This document shows positions 7,399-18,000 of a DNA stretch of 40,921 nucleotides, one piece after another. The notes under the pieces were generated by a model, which was not told where the DNA came from, did no database searches, and was given only the letters and a program-made list of their open reading frames with translations. Positions within the stretch are counted from its first letter, which is position 1. Every line of letters starts with the position of its first letter. The stretch covers positions 1 to 40,921 of the forward strand of contig PQCP01000115.1 in NCBI GenBank assembly GCA_003062205.1, written 5' to 3'. The DNA is from Candidatus Sedimenticola endophacoides. Its GTDB lineage: Bacteria; Pseudomonadota; Gammaproteobacteria; Chromatiales; Chromatiaceae. The translations under genes were made by a program, and so were the position numbers.

Positions 7399-8991
7399 TC
7401 ACTGGGCGAAGTACTGCCGCAGAAAGGTGGCGAAGTCGACCTCGTCGTCCGCCTCCAGCTCGCCCTGGCGGCGCAGCGAGGCATCCGCCTCCCGTCGAAA
7501 CCACTCCAGCCGCTCCCCGGAGAGCGCCGCCCCCTCGTAGTATTCCCGGTGGCGGTGCGACATGCGCTGGGCAAACTGGAAAAAGCCCTCCCCGCGCTCG
7601 CGCATCTGGCGAAGCATGCGCGCCGACGGTGTCTGCTCGGGGTCGGCGACCCGTTCGCGCTGGCGGACCAGACTGCGCTGATGAGGGGCCTGCGCCCGGC
7701 CCTCATCCAACAGCTCGCAGATGCCCTGCATCTGATCCAGAATCTCGCCTGCCCAATCACGCAGGCGGCGCTCGCGACCCCGGCACAGCAGTGCCAGCGA
7801 AGGGTCACGGCCCCGGTGGGCCACACCACCCAGGTTCTGGTCGATCTCCCGCTGCTCCAGGATATCGATGGGGGGACTCTCGCGCAGCAGACAGTAGAGC
7901 ATGAAGGCCTTGAGAAACAGCAACTGCTCCTCGCTCACCCCGAGGGGATGGAAGGCGTTCACATCCAGCGAGCGCAGTTCGATGTAGCGTACCCCCCTGG
8001 ACCGCAGGGCATGGGTCGGCTTCTCCAGCCCCTCCAGCACCTGCTTCGGGCGCACCGTGCTGTAGTACTCGTTCTCGATCTGCAGGATATGTGTGTTGAG
8101 CTGTTCGTAGCGCCCGTCGACCACCACCCCGATCCGCTCCCATAACGGAGACGGGGTATCGATCGCCCGGGTCAGACTGGCGACGTAGGCATCCAGACTG
8201 TTGTAGTTCGCCTTCAGGCCGACCCCTTTCTCCTTGCTGTTGGTGTAGCCGATGTCGCCCATGCGCAGGGAGGTGGCATAGGGTTCGTAGTAGGTGGTGT
8301 GATCAAACTCCTGGAGCGGAGTCGGTCGGCCGGCGAGGAACGATTTGCACACCGCGGGTGAGGCGCCGAACAGGTAGGGGATCAGCCAGCCATAGCGCAG
8401 CAGGTTCCGGGTCAGGCCGAAATAACCCTGGTCGATGTAGTGGCGCAGCTCCCCCCGACCCCCATCGAGTCCATGCAACAGCGGCCACAACCGGGGGTCT
8501 GCGGAGAAGTTGAAGTGCACCCCCGCGATCACTTGCATCACCCGGCCGTAGCGATGCCCCAGCCCCCGGCGGTAGACGGTCTTCATCCGCCCCGCGTTGG
8601 AGCTGCCGTAGCAGGCGATGGGAATGGCGGAGCCTCCGGCCAGCACGCAGGGCATGCTGGTGGACCAGAGCAGCTCCCGGTCGAGACTCCGGTAGACAAA
8701 TCTCTGGACATCACACAGGAAATCCAGGGCCTCGCCCGCCTGTTCGAAGGGCGGGGTGATAAGCTCGATCAGTGCCTCGGAGTAGTCGGTGGTGATATAG
8801 GGGTGGGTCAGTGCCGATCCGAGGGCGGAGGGGTGCGGCTGTTGGGAGATGCCCCCGTCCGGGGAGACCCGCAGGCTCTCCTTCTCCAGACCGATTGCCC
8901 CTCCGGCCAGCACCTCCCGCTGCCCGGAATCGACGATCTGCTCAAGCCGCTTGTCTATCGATTGGGGCAAATGGCGGTTTCCACTGACCAA
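7399..8991 (-). CDS. gshA: Glutamate-cysteine ligase
   Basis: Catalyses ATP-dependent joining of glutamate and cysteine, the first step of glutathione synthesis. The 530-residue length and motifs are those of the proteobacterial GshA class: GLEKESLRV near residue 33, YITTDYSEALIELITPP, MPCVLAGG, YGSSNAGRMKTVYRRGLGHRYG, GVHFNFS, then GDIGYTNSKEK and RYIELRSLDVNAFHPLG. It lies downstream of prc in the same direction with a 79-bp gap and may have its own promoter there. The ATG at 8991 gives the expected N-terminus. Confidence 0.96.
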   Translation of the reverse strand: MVSGNRHLPQSIDKRLEQIVDSGQREVLAGGAIGLEKESLRVSPDGGISQQPHPSALGSALTHPYITTDYSEALIELITPPFEQAGEALDFLCDVQRFVYRSLDRELLWSTSMPCVLAGGSAIPIACYGSSNAGRMKTVYRRGLGHRYGRVMQVIAGVHFNFSADPRLWPLLHGLDGGRGELRHYIDQGYFGLTRNLLRYGWLIPYLFGASPAVCKSFLAGRPTPLQEFDHTTYYEPYATSLRMGDIGYTNSKEKGVGLKANYNSLDAYVASLTRAIDTPSPLWERIGVVVDGRYEQLNTHILQIENEYYSTVRPKQVLEGLEKPTHALRSRGVRYIELRSLDVNAFHPLGVSEEQLLFLKAFMLYCLLRESPPIDILEQREIDQNLGGVAHRGRDPSLALLCRGRERRLRDWAGEILDQMQGICELLDEGRAQAPHQRSLVRQRERVADPEQTPSARMLRQMRERGEGFFQFAQRMSHRHREYYEGAALSGERLEWFRREADASLRRQGELEADDEVDFATFLRQYFAQ

Positions 8992-9070
8992 AGCACTGCA
9001 TTATACCCGCGGACTCCGCCCGCCCAAAGCGACCCGCGGCGGCGCGGGCGGGGGCATGCCGGTAGGCGGT

Positions 9071-11164
9071 TCAATCGGCCATCGCGGCCCGCGGCGGCCG
9101 GTCGCCGATGCAATCGGCCAGAATCCGCGCCGCCTCATTGAGCATGATCCTGGCCACCGGATCCTCTTCCGCCGGGAGATCTTCGTGCGCCGCCGGCACC
9201 TCATCGTCGTCCTCCGGATCCAGCCCCACCGAGAGCAGGAAGCGGTTTTTTTTCTCCTTCCTGAGCGCCTCGCGCGCCTCCCACTCCGCCAACCGTTGAC
9301 TCTCGCGCAACGACAGGACCTTGCGCTCCCGAGCCTCGATCAGCAACGCCGTCTCCGCAGCGAGATAGTCAAAGCCGGGGTCATGCTCGATCCGCGCCAG
9401 GTGGCGTTGGCGGCACTCCCCAATGTTGTCGATCTTCCTCGGCAGGTAATCGGCGGCATCGATGCGCGCCCAGGGCAGGGCATTTTCCAGACCACGCTCG
9501 CCATGCTCCTCGGAGCCGGCGGCGGTGGGAAACAGGATATCCGGGGTCACCCCGTTGAACTGGGTGCTGCCGCCGTTGACCCGGAAGAACTGGGCCATGG
9601 TCATGCGCAAGCGCCCCATGAGATCCCCGTTCACACGCACATAGCGGCCGAGATCGACCAGCGTCTGCACCGTCCCCTTGCCGAAGGTGGGCTCACCGAT
9701 GATGATGCCGCGCCGGTAATCCTGAATGGCGCCGGCGAAGATCTCCGAGGCGGAGGCGCTGCTGCGGTCCACCAGCACCGCCAGCGGCCCGCCGTAGACC
9801 ATCTCGGGGTCGGGATCCTGCTCCACCTCCAGCTCGCCATCGGAGCTCTTGACCTGCACCACCGGACCGGAGGGGATGAACAGTCCGGTCAGTTCGGTGG
9901 CCTCGACCAGAGAGCCGCCGCCATTGCCGCGCAGGTCGATCACGATTCCGTCCACCCCCTGGGCCGTCAGCTCCTTGATCAGTCGGCGAACGTCGCGGGT
10001 GGTGCTGCGAAAGTCCTCCTTCCCGGCGGTATAAGCGCCAAAATCGCGGTAGAAGGTGGGCAGGTCGATCACCCCGATGCGCAGCGACCCCATGGCGTCC
10101 AGACCCTCGATGATCGAGCGCTTGGCCGCCATGTCCTCCAGTTTGATCTCATTGCGCACCAGGCTGATCTGCTTGATCTTGCTCTCGTCCGCCCCTTCGG
10201 GCAGCAGCCGCAGCCGCACCGTGGTCCCCTTGGCACCGCGAATCCGGTCCACCACATCCTGCAGGCGCCAACCCACCACATCCTCGATCTCGCCATCCTG
10301 GCCTTGACCAACGCCAACGATGCGGTCGCCAGCCGCCACCTTGCCGCTGAGACCCGCCGGCCCGCCCGCCACCACCTGCTGCACCACGGTGTACTCGTCC
10401 TCGCTGCGCAGCACCGCGCCTATGCCTTCGAGTGAGAGCCGCATGTTGATATCGAAATTCTCCGACACCCGGGGCGACATATAGGCGGTGTGGGGTTCCA
10501 GTGTCTGGGTGTAGGCGTTGAGATAGGTCTGGACCACATCCTGGGCGCTGAGTTGGTTGGTCCGGCGCCGGATACTCTCGTAGCGCTTGCGCAGGGTCTC
10601 TCTGATCTTCTTCCCGTCGGGCTGTTTCTTGGTCAGGCGCAGACTCAGCACATCGTTCTTCACCCGCTTGCGCCACAACTCATCCATGGCGGCGGCATCC
10701 ACCGTCCAGGGGGCATCCGAACGGTCGAAACGGTACGCCTCGTCCTGCGTGAAGTCGAACTCCCCCTCCAGCAGCCCCAGGGCCCGGGTAATACGTTCGT
10801 CGACCCGTTGCCGGAACACCTTGAAGATGTCGAAGGCGGGGTCCAAGCGGGCCTCCTTGAGATCCTCGTCCAGATGCTCGCGATAGATCTCGAAGCGGTC
10901 GATATCCCGCTGCAGGAAGTAGCTCCTATTGGAATCCAGGCTTTCGATGTAGCGGTCCAGGATATCCGAGGACATGGCGTCGTCCAGATCGTGCCGCTTG
11001 TAGTGATAGCGCTCCACCAGGCGCAGGGTCAGCAGCGCCGCCTGGCGCTGCTCCCGGGTCGGTTCCAGCGCATCGACCTCAACCTCGTTGAGGGTGGCGC
11101 AGGCGACGCCGCCCCAGAGAGGAACGGCGAGGAGTAACAACCTGACAAACAACCGGTTTCGCAT
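9071..11164 (-). CDS. prc: Carboxy-terminal processing protease (tail-specific protease)
   Basis: Periplasmic serine protease of family S41, 697 residues. A signal peptide occupies about residues 1-23 (LLLLAVPLWGGVACA). An N-terminal helical Prc region follows, then a PDZ domain around residues 240-330 (GIGAVLRSEDEYTVVQQV, GGPAGLSG). The protease domain has GVIDLPTFY and VIDLRGNGGGSL. The catalytic serine lies in RSSASASEIFAG (about residues 460-470) and the lysine in FGKGTVQ (about residue 490). The C-terminal DUF3340-type region is charged. Family roles are turnover of ssrA-like tails and of periplasmic or peptidoglycan enzymes. Confidence 0.95.
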   Translation of the reverse strand: MRNRLFVRLLLLAVPLWGGVACATLNEVEVDALEPTREQRQAALLTLRLVERYHYKRHDLDDAMSSDILDRYIESLDSNRSYFLQRDIDRFEIYREHLDEDLKEARLDPAFDIFKVFRQRVDERITRALGLLEGEFDFTQDEAYRFDRSDAPWTVDAAAMDELWRKRVKNDVLSLRLTKKQPDGKKIRETLRKRYESIRRRTNQLSAQDVVQTYLNAYTQTLEPHTAYMSPRVSENFDINMRLSLEGIGAVLRSEDEYTVVQQVVAGGPAGLSGKVAAGDRIVGVGQGQDGEIEDVVGWRLQDVVDRIRGAKGTTVRLRLLPEGADESKIKQISLVRNEIKLEDMAAKRSIIEGLDAMGSLRIGVIDLPTFYRDFGAYTAGKEDFRSTTRDVRRLIKELTAQGVDGIVIDLRGNGGGSLVEATELTGLFIPSGPVVQVKSSDGELEVEQDPDPEMVYGGPLAVLVDRSSASASEIFAGAIQDYRRGIIIGEPTFGKGTVQTLVDLGRYVRVNGDLMGRLRMTMAQFFRVNGGSTQFNGVTPDILFPTAAGSEEHGERGLENALPWARIDAADYLPRKIDNIGECRQRHLARIEHDPGFDYLAAETALLIEARERKVLSLRESQRLAEWEAREALRKEKKNRFLLSVGLDPEDDDEVPAAHEDLPAEEDPVARIMLNEAARILADCIGDRPPRAAMAD

Positions 11165-11277
11165 ATTATTCAGTCCAACTTCACGGGACCAATTGGACCC
11201 CCTGACGGCGATGAAGTTTCCCTATGCCTCCGGGGGCACCTCGGGAAACGACCTGAAGAGTGAGTGTAGCACGCGGC

Positions 11278-12138
11278 TCATATCTCCGGCAGGCGCGGGT
11301 GCAGACCGCTGACGATCGCCAGATAATCGGGGTGCTCCGGACCCAGGTAACCGTGGCGTACGAGAAAATCGGTCACCACCAGATTGCAGTTGAGTTTGAA
11401 ACGATCGCTGCCATCGACGATCTCCAGCACCTCATCCATGGACATCAGATAGAACGCCTCCACCTCATCGTCGTTACAGCGCGGCTCGAAGTCACTGGGC
11501 AGTTCCAGGTCGTAGCAGAAGAGGGTGTCGGGCTTGACCCCCTTGTCGCTGTCGGCGCAGTAGGTGATGGCCCCCACGGGGCGCGCCCGGCACGCCAGTC
11601 CGGGGGAAATCGCCGCCTCCTCCCAGCACTCCTTGAGCAGATTCTCCTCCAGGGTGATGGTCGCCGGCAGCCCACCGGCGGCGAGATTGTCCAGATGGCC
11701 GGGGAAAACCTTGCGATCGGACGAACGGAGGCCGATCCACATCTTTATCTGGTCACCGTCGCGCACGTACCCATTGATGTGCTGCCCGAAGGCACGCACG
11801 CCGAAGTAGGCCACCGCGGCACGGTCGACATGTACAATCCCCGCGCCGCGCCCATCCGGCGTCGCTTCGTACTGCTCGCCATGCAGATGGCTGATCACAT
11901 CCTGACGATCCAGCACCCCGAGTATTTCAGCGAAGGCAGCGCTGCGTCCGGCCAGGTCGCGCTGTTCCAGACGGCAGTGCAGCGCATCTTCCTCCACCGT
12001 GAAGATACCCGGCCACTGGCGCAGCCGTCCGGCGAAATCCGGCCGCACCCGGCCGACGCCGACACCGTTGACATAGAAGGGGATAAACTGTGACGGGTCG
12101 TGGTTATTGCACGCCCGGATGTGATCCAGAAAACTCAT
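11278..12138 (-). CDS. DUF4743-type Nudix hydrolase
   Basis: Predicted pyrophosphohydrolase of 286 residues with an N-terminal DUF4743-like region and a C-terminal Nudix domain. The Nudix box reads GGLPATITLEENLLKECWEE, with Lys for Arg in the core, as is usual in the group related to plant and fungal thiamine-pyrophosphokinase-linked Nudix proteins. FPGHLDNLAAGG precedes it. The substrate may be an oxidised thiamine diphosphate by family analogy, which is unproven here. It starts 3 bp after the M48 protease stop codon, so it is probably in the same transcript. Confidence 0.85.
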   Translation of the reverse strand: MSFLDHIRACNNHDPSQFIPFYVNGVGVGRVRPDFAGRLRQWPGIFTVEEDALHCRLEQRDLAGRSAAFAEILGVLDRQDVISHLHGEQYEATPDGRGAGIVHVDRAAVAYFGVRAFGQHINGYVRDGDQIKMWIGLRSSDRKVFPGHLDNLAAGGLPATITLEENLLKECWEEAAISPGLACRARPVGAITYCADSDKGVKPDTLFCYDLELPSDFEPRCNDDEVEAFYLMSMDEVLEIVDGSDRFKLNCNLVVTDFLVRHGYLGPEHPDYLAIVSGLHPRLPEI

Positions 12139-12141
12139 TTT

Positions 12142-13674
12142 CTACTCGACGATCCTCGCCCGGCGCACCAGCGCGCGCCACTGCGGCAACTGTTCACGGC
12201 TCTCCAGGCGGATATCGGTCACCACCCTGACCTGTCCGCCCGAGGGTATCACGCGTCCGATCCGATAACGCGCCCCACGCTGTTGACCCTGTCGCCCGAC
12301 CAGCAGTTCGACCCGATCAACCGCAAGGGGCGTGTCGTTGGAGACCTGCACCACCAACCACCCCCGCTCGATACCCAAGCGGGTGCCAAGGTAGCGTTGC
12401 GGCTGATCCGGCAACTGGATCCGCACCAACTCGCCCGCAGCCAGGCGTCCGGTGTCCGACCCGGAGCCGGCGGCACTGCGAAAGTGCACCAGGGCGCCGC
12501 GCTGATCGCCTCCACGCAGTGCCAGCCGACCCAGCAGGTAGTGGGCGTCGGCGGTCGGCAACAGAGCCAGACTGCGCTTCAGATCCGCCTGTGCCTCGCC
12601 CCAGCGCCCCTGCTTGAGGCGCACCTCGCCACGCTGCAGGTAGTGTCGGAAGAATCCCGGATCGAGGTCGATCGCCCGATTGTAGGCCGACTCCGCCTCA
12701 TCGGTCCGCCCCTGCCGGGCCAGGGCCTCCCCCTTCAGGCCGTGGAAAAGCGCCTCCGACGGCTCCAGGCCCAGCGCCTGCTCCGCCAGCGCCAGGGCCT
12801 GTTTCGTTTCACCCCCGGCGAGGGCCTTGCGCCCCTGATCGTAGGCCTCGTAGGCGGGACGCAGCTCGCGCAGGCGCGCGCTCATCCGCCGGTAGCGCGC
12901 CTCCCCGCGCTCTCCCTTCACCCCCAATTGCGCGGCGGTGCGCCGGTTGAGTTCGACCCGTTCCGGCGACGGCGGATGGCTGGCGAAGAGCCCGCTCAGC
13001 CAGTTCGGCTCGCGCCGCTCATTGAGCCGGACGAAGGTCTGCTGCAGCTCGACCGCGGCCATCGGATCATAGCCCGCACGCGCCATGTAGCGCATGCCAT
13101 ACTCGTCCGCCTCCCGCTCCGCGTCCCGCGAATAGCTCTGATTGAGCAGGCCGGCCCCGACCGAGGCGGCGCCCACCGCAAGCCGGGAATAGTCGCTGTC
13201 ACGCGTCGCCACACCGGCGGCGATCAACGCCCCCTGCAACAGCACGCCCCGCTGCATCCCCTGGGCGCCGTGCCTGGCCGCCGCGTGAACAATCTCGTGG
13301 GCGAGCACCGCCGCCAGCTCCGCCTCGCTGCCCAGCTCCCACAGCAGCCCGCGATTGACCGCGATCTTACCGCCGGGCAGAGCCCAGGCGTTGGGGGTGG
13401 AGTCGTTGATGACTGAGAATTCGTAGGGCAACTTCCGGTCGCTGACCCGCACCAGCCGCTGCCCAACCTCCGCGACATAGGCGCCGAGGGGCGGATCGAG
13501 GAGGAAATCCCCACCCTGCATCTGGCGGCTCGGCGCATACTGCTCGCGCCCGGTCCGCAACTCCGTATCCTCCGAGACCAGCATCAGCTCGTTCTCGCCG
13601 GTGACCGGATTGGTGGCACACCCCGACACCAGCGCCGCAAGCGCCCACAAAGCCGCTATCCGTCTCGCCATCAT
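12142..13674 (-). CDS. M48 metalloprotease lipoprotein with TPR repeats
   Basis: Envelope zinc protease of about 510 residues. The start at 13674 is preferred because GAGGAG lies 9 bases upstream and the protein then begins with a short lipoprotein signal (ALWALAALVSGCATNPVTG, lipobox Cys near residue 18). An upstream in-frame start at 13794 would overlap the yjbQ-like gene. The zinc motif HEIVHAAARH is near residue 125, and the third ligand lies in EREADEYGMRYM. TPR-like helical repeats cover about residues 270-420. About 90 beta-rich residues of unknown role come last. The order M48 then TPR resembles E. coli BepA, but the lipobox and extra C-terminal part differ. Outer-membrane assembly quality control is the likely area of action. 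Confidence 0.88.
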   Translation of the reverse strand: MMARRIAALWALAALVSGCATNPVTGENELMLVSEDTELRTGREQYAPSRQMQGGDFLLDPPLGAYVAEVGQRLVRVSDRKLPYEFSVINDSTPNAWALPGGKIAVNRGLLWELGSEAELAAVLAHEIVHAAARHGAQGMQRGVLLQGALIAAGVATRDSDYSRLAVGAASVGAGLLNQSYSRDAEREADEYGMRYMARAGYDPMAAVELQQTFVRLNERREPNWLSGLFASHPPSPERVELNRRTAAQLGVKGERGEARYRRMSARLRELRPAYEAYDQGRKALAGGETKQALALAEQALGLEPSEALFHGLKGEALARQGRTDEAESAYNRAIDLDPGFFRHYLQRGEVRLKQGRWGEAQADLKRSLALLPTADAHYLLGRLALRGGDQRGALVHFRSAAGSGSDTGRLAAGELVRIQLPDQPQRYLGTRLGIERGWLVVQVSNDTPLAVDRVELLVGRQGQQRGARYRIGRVIPSGGQVRVVTDIRLESREQLPQWRALVRRARIVE

Positions 13675-13687
13675 CTTCACTATCTCC

Positions 13688-14098
13688 TCATCCGTGGTCG
13701 GCGATGAGCGTACAGACCACGCAGCGTTCAGCGCGTGGTCCATCGAATTCGCACAGAAATATATTCTGCCAGGTGGAGAGCCCCAACGCCCCATCGATCA
13801 GCGGTATCACCTCGGAGGGTCCGACCAGGCCCGACTTCAGATGGGCATCCCCATTGCCGTCCTGGGCGTCGTGCCGCCAGACCCCCCGGGGAATGATGCC
13901 GCGCAGGAAATCGATGACATCATCCTGCACGCTCTCATCCCAGTTCTCCTGGATCATAAGCGCCGCGGTGGCCCCCTGGACATAGAGCGCGAGCAGGCCA
14001 TCACGCACCCCACTGGCGCCCACCAGAGCCCTGACCCGGGGGGTGATGTCGATCAGCTCCTCACGCCGCGAGGTGGCGACCCGCAGAATTTCGCGCAT
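13688..14098 (-). CDS. YjbQ / UPF0047 family protein
   Basis: Small 136-residue protein of the YjbQ family, annotated elsewhere as having secondary thiamine-phosphate synthase activity; the physiological role is uncertain. Family motifs are present: QENWDESVQDDV, GNGDAHLKSGLVGPS, LGLSTWQNIFLCEFDGPR. The usual PHTTA motif reads QGATA, as in one subgroup. Its ATG overlaps the mazG stop (TGATG at 14098) and it ends 13 bp before the M48 gene, consistent with one operon. Confidence 0.87.
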   Translation of the reverse strand: MREILRVATSRREELIDITPRVRALVGASGVRDGLLALYVQGATAALMIQENWDESVQDDVIDFLRGIIPRGVWRHDAQDGNGDAHLKSGLVGPSEVIPLIDGALGLSTWQNIFLCEFDGPRAERCVVCTLIADHG

Positions 14099-14886
14099 CA
14101 GCCGCCCCTCCGTTCATCCGCCTTGACCTGTTCCCAGGCGGCGTCCAGCTCCGCCATCGCCAACCCACCCAGGGCCTCTCCCCGGGCATCCAGCACCGCC
14201 TCCATGCCGCGAAAGCGCCGCTCGAATTTGGCGTTGGCCTCGCGCAGCGACTGCTCGGCATCGAGCCCCAGGTGCCGGGCCAGATTGACCGCCGAGAACA
14301 GCAGATCGCCCAGTTCGTCGCGCATCGCGGCGCGGCTGCCCGAGGCGCGTGCCCGCCGCAACTCGCCGCACTCCTCACGCAGTTTTTCGAACACGCCGTC
14401 GGCATCGGGCCAGTCGAACCCGACCTTAGCCGCGCGCCGCTGCAACTTCTCGGCCCGTACCAGGGCGGGGAGGGCCCGGGCGATACCGTCGAGCTGCCCA
14501 TGGGGATGTTCACGCCCCTTGCGCCGGCGCTCGGCCGCCTTGTGCCGCTCCCACGCCTCGCTCTGTTCGGCGGCGCTGCCCACCTCCACATCGCCGAACA
14601 CATGGGGATGACGGCGGCGCATCTTTTCGCAGATCCCCGCCTCGACCGCCTCGTAATCGAACAGCCCCTGCTCTCGTCCCATCTGGCTGTAGAAGGCGAC
14701 CTGAAACAGCAGATCTCCCAGCTCCGCCTGGAGTTCCCGCATATCCCCCTGTTCAATGGCATCGGCCACTTCGTAGGCCTCCTCCAGGGTATAGGGGGCG
14801 ATGCTCTCGAAGGTCTGCTCCCGGTCCCAGGGGCACCCCTTGTCGGGGTCGCGCAGGGCGGCCATGATCTCCAGCAGTTGCTGCAT
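14098..14886 (-). CDS. mazG: Nucleoside triphosphate pyrophosphohydrolase
   Basis: Hydrolyses (d)NTPs to monophosphates and pyrophosphate, a house-cleaning role. It is 262 residues with two tandem MazG domains, as in E. coli MazG. The first shows CPWDREQTFESI, EEAYEVADAI and ELGDLLFQV; the second shows EECGELRRA and ELGDLLFSAVNLARH. The linker motif KVGFDWPDADGVFEKLREE is also present. It is the first gene of the minus-strand run mazG > yjbQ-like > M48 > Nudix > prc. Confidence 0.96.
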   Translation of the reverse strand: MQQLLEIMAALRDPDKGCPWDREQTFESIAPYTLEEAYEVADAIEQGDMRELQAELGDLLFQVAFYSQMGREQGLFDYEAVEAGICEKMRRRHPHVFGDVEVGSAAEQSEAWERHKAAERRRKGREHPHGQLDGIARALPALVRAEKLQRRAAKVGFDWPDADGVFEKLREECGELRRARASGSRAAMRDELGDLLFSAVNLARHLGLDAEQSLREANAKFERRFRGMEAVLDARGEALGGLAMAELDAAWEQVKADERRGG

Positions 14887-14954
14887 GTTCTCTCTCTCGT
14901 GATCTACCTTGGCTGAACAGCCCAGAGTTTACGTGCAACGGCCCGAGATAAGAA

Positions 14955-14971
14955 GGGGTGCTGCGCACCCC
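14955..14971. terminator. Hairpin between mazG and the RTX gene end
   Basis: Perfect 7-bp GC-rich stem, GGGGTGC and GCACCCC, with a TGC loop, just past the stop codon of the large RTX gene (minus strand) and upstream of mazG. It has no T-run, so it could aid rho-dependent ending or block RNA decay. A role as terminator of the RTX transcript is inferred from position. Confidence 0.4.
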
Positions 14972-15019
14972 CGGACTGCGTACCGGTGCAGACCGGCGCG
15001 CAGTACCTGCATCCCCGCT

Positions 15020-18000
15020 TCACCACTCGATACGCTCGACACCGTCGAAGGTCAGTTCGGAACCGTCGGCAAAGGTAATCACGCCACTGGTGTCCGGGTT
15101 GAGCGACAGCGCATGATCGGCGATGTCGAACTGGACCTGCTCCCCATCGATCTCGATGCTCCAGGGCGAGTCCGGCGCCGCATCGACATAGGCATCGGCG
15201 TTGATATGGATCACATCAGTCCATCCCTCGCCGTGACCGCCATGGAAGTAGTTCGAGCCCTCAAAGGGATCGACAAAGAAGGCGTCGTTGCCCTGGTCGC
15301 CATAGGCCTTGTCGTGTCCGTCACCGGCATAGAAGCTGTCATCGCCGCCACCACCATGCATCTGGTCGTTTCCGGCACCTCCCCTGAACAGGTCGCCGCC
15401 CTCTCCCCCCTCCATCCGGTCGTTACCCGCACCACCGAGAAGCGTGTCGTCACCCGCGCCGCCCTCCATCCGGTCATTGCCGTCGCCACCGGAGAGGAGG
15501 TCATCGCCTTCGCCTCCGGCCAGCTGATCATTTCCTTCGCCACCGTCAAGCAGGTCGTTTCCCGCACCGCCATCGAGTTCATCGTTCCCGGTACCACCAA
15601 GCAGGAGATCATCGCCCCCCTCGCCGGCGATATCGTCATTGCCGGCTCCGCCGTCGATCACATCGTCCCCGTCTCCACCCCGGAGATCATCGTTCTTGGA
15701 CTTGCCCTTGATGGTCGCCTCGACCGCCTCACGCACATCGACCACGTTGATACCGAATGATTCGCTGTAGGTATGGCCGGCGCCATCCGCCACCTCGATG
15801 GTCACCTCGTGCACCACCTGGGATTCGAAGTCGATATCCGCCCCCTCCCTGACCCGCAGTTCGTCGCCGACAATCTCGAACAGACCCGATGCATCGCCCG
15901 ACAGGGTATAGGTGAAACTGTCTCCGCTGTCGGCATCGGCGGCCCGCAGGGTAGCCACCACGGTGCCGCCCGCGGCATTCTCGGAGACCTGGTTCGATGA
16001 GACACCGATATCGGTCGGCCCCGTCCCGCCACCGCGAATCACATCATCACCGCCACCTCCCTGAAAGGTATCATCCCCGCTCGAACCCGAGAGTTGATCA
16101 TCACCGGCGGTCCCGCCGATCACATCCTCCCCGATGCCGCCCGCCCGGGTAGGCTCCGGGGTGACCGTCACAGGCTCCTGCCCTTCGCTCACTTCGATGG
16201 TGACCTCCTTGGTGACGCTCAAGCCGGAGGAGTCGGTCACCTGGACCGTGATGGTATGCGACCCGGCTTGCTCGAAATCGATCTCCGCACCCTCCTTCAC
16301 CACCAGGGTATCGCCCACAATCTCGAACTGATCGACACCGTCACCGACCAGTTCATAGTGAAAGGAGTCACCTGTATTCTCATCCACCGCCTGCAGGGTG
16401 GCGACCACGGTACCCGCGCCACTGCCATCGGCAATACTTGTGGAACTGAACACCACATCGGTGGGGGCCTGTTCGATCAAATCCGCCGCCTTGACCACCC
16501 CATCGGCGAACTGGAAATTCTCGACCGAATAGACCTTGTCGGTACCATCGCCATCGGGGCGCAGATCCTTAACGGCGTATCCACCTCTGATCTCGACGAC
16601 CCGATAATCGGCGAAATTTCCCGAAAACACGGCGGTATCCTCACCCGCATCACCGCGCAACACGTCATCACCGGCACCACCGATCATCACGTCATCACCC
16701 TGTTCGCCGCGCAGGGAGTCTCGGCCCTCGCCGCCGGAGAGGGTGTCATCGCCCTGCTTGCCGCGCAGGTAGTTGTTTTGCTCATCACCGGTGATGATGT
16801 CGTCACCCCGCCCCCCGGTGACCCGCTCCATGCCGCTGAAACGATCACCCTCTGCGAAACCGCCACTGGCCTCGCCGGTCTCCAGGTTGACGTTGACCCC
16901 CTGTTTCGAGTCGGCATAATCGAGGGTATCGATCCCCTCCCCGCCATGCATCACATCCGCCCCGTCACCACCACGCAGCACATCGTTGCCGCTGCCGCCG
17001 TCCAGGGTATCCGCGCCCTGATCACCGATCAGCCAGTCGTTGCCCGCGCCGCCCGCGAGTTGATCATCGCCTTGGTTGCCATCCAGGGTGTTGTCGCCGT
17101 CCGTGCCGCTCAGGGTATCCCCCTGTTTGGAACCGGCGACATTCTCGAAGTTGCTGATCACATCACCCTCGGCAAAACCGCCGCTGACCTGCCCGGTGGC
17201 GAGGTCGACATCGACACCGCCTTTGGAGTCGGAGTAATCCAGGGTATCCCTTCCGGCACCACCATCCAGCACATCCTCGCCCTGGCCGCCACGGATTGTG
17301 TCTTTTCCGCCACCACCGCTGATACGGTCATCTCCTCCACCCCCGACCAGCCGGTTGTTGGCATCATCGCCGGTCAGCACGTCATCCTGCCCCGACCCAA
17401 TCAGATTCTCCACACTGGTAAATGTGTCACCTCCGGGACCGCCCGCACCGAGATCAGCCTCCACACCCGTCTTGGAAGCGGAGTAGCTGACAGTGTCACT
17501 CCCCTCACCTCCGTCCATGTGATCCGCCCCGGCACCTCCGAACATCAGATCATTCCCGGCTCCACCGAGCAGGGTGTCGTCGCCGGCATCGCCGTAGAGC
17601 TGATCGTTCCCACCCCCGCCCTGGAGCATGTCATCGCCGTCACGGCCATAGAGTTTGTCCGCGCCACCCATGCCCTGGATCAGATTCTCCTGGTCGTCAC
17701 CGCGAATCGTATCCCTGCCCATGCTGCCCCTGACGTTCTCGATCCCGGAGTAGATATCACCCTGGGCATCCCCTCCCTTGGCACTCCCCTTGGCCATGTC
17801 GATATTGACCGACTTGCCGGAGTCGCTGTAATCGGCGGTATCAACGCCCGCACCACCTACCAACCGGTCGGCTCCAGCCCCACCGCTCAGTGTGTCATCA
17901 CCCGCACCGCCGTAGAGTTGATCGTTTCCAGCACCGCCGGAGAGGCTGTCGGCACCCGCCTCACCGAACAGTGCATCACTGCCGGTGCCGCCGCTCAGGC

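Noticed and set aside
11278..12138. Substitutions in the Nudix box as a sign of an inactive enzyme.
   Set aside because: Lys for Arg and the altered flanks are usual in the DUF4743 group, so this is a family trait.
13674..13794. An upstream start at 13794 for the M48 protease.
   Set aside because: It would overlap the yjbQ-like gene by about 100 bp and bury the lipoprotein signal. The start at 13674 has a good ribosome site.
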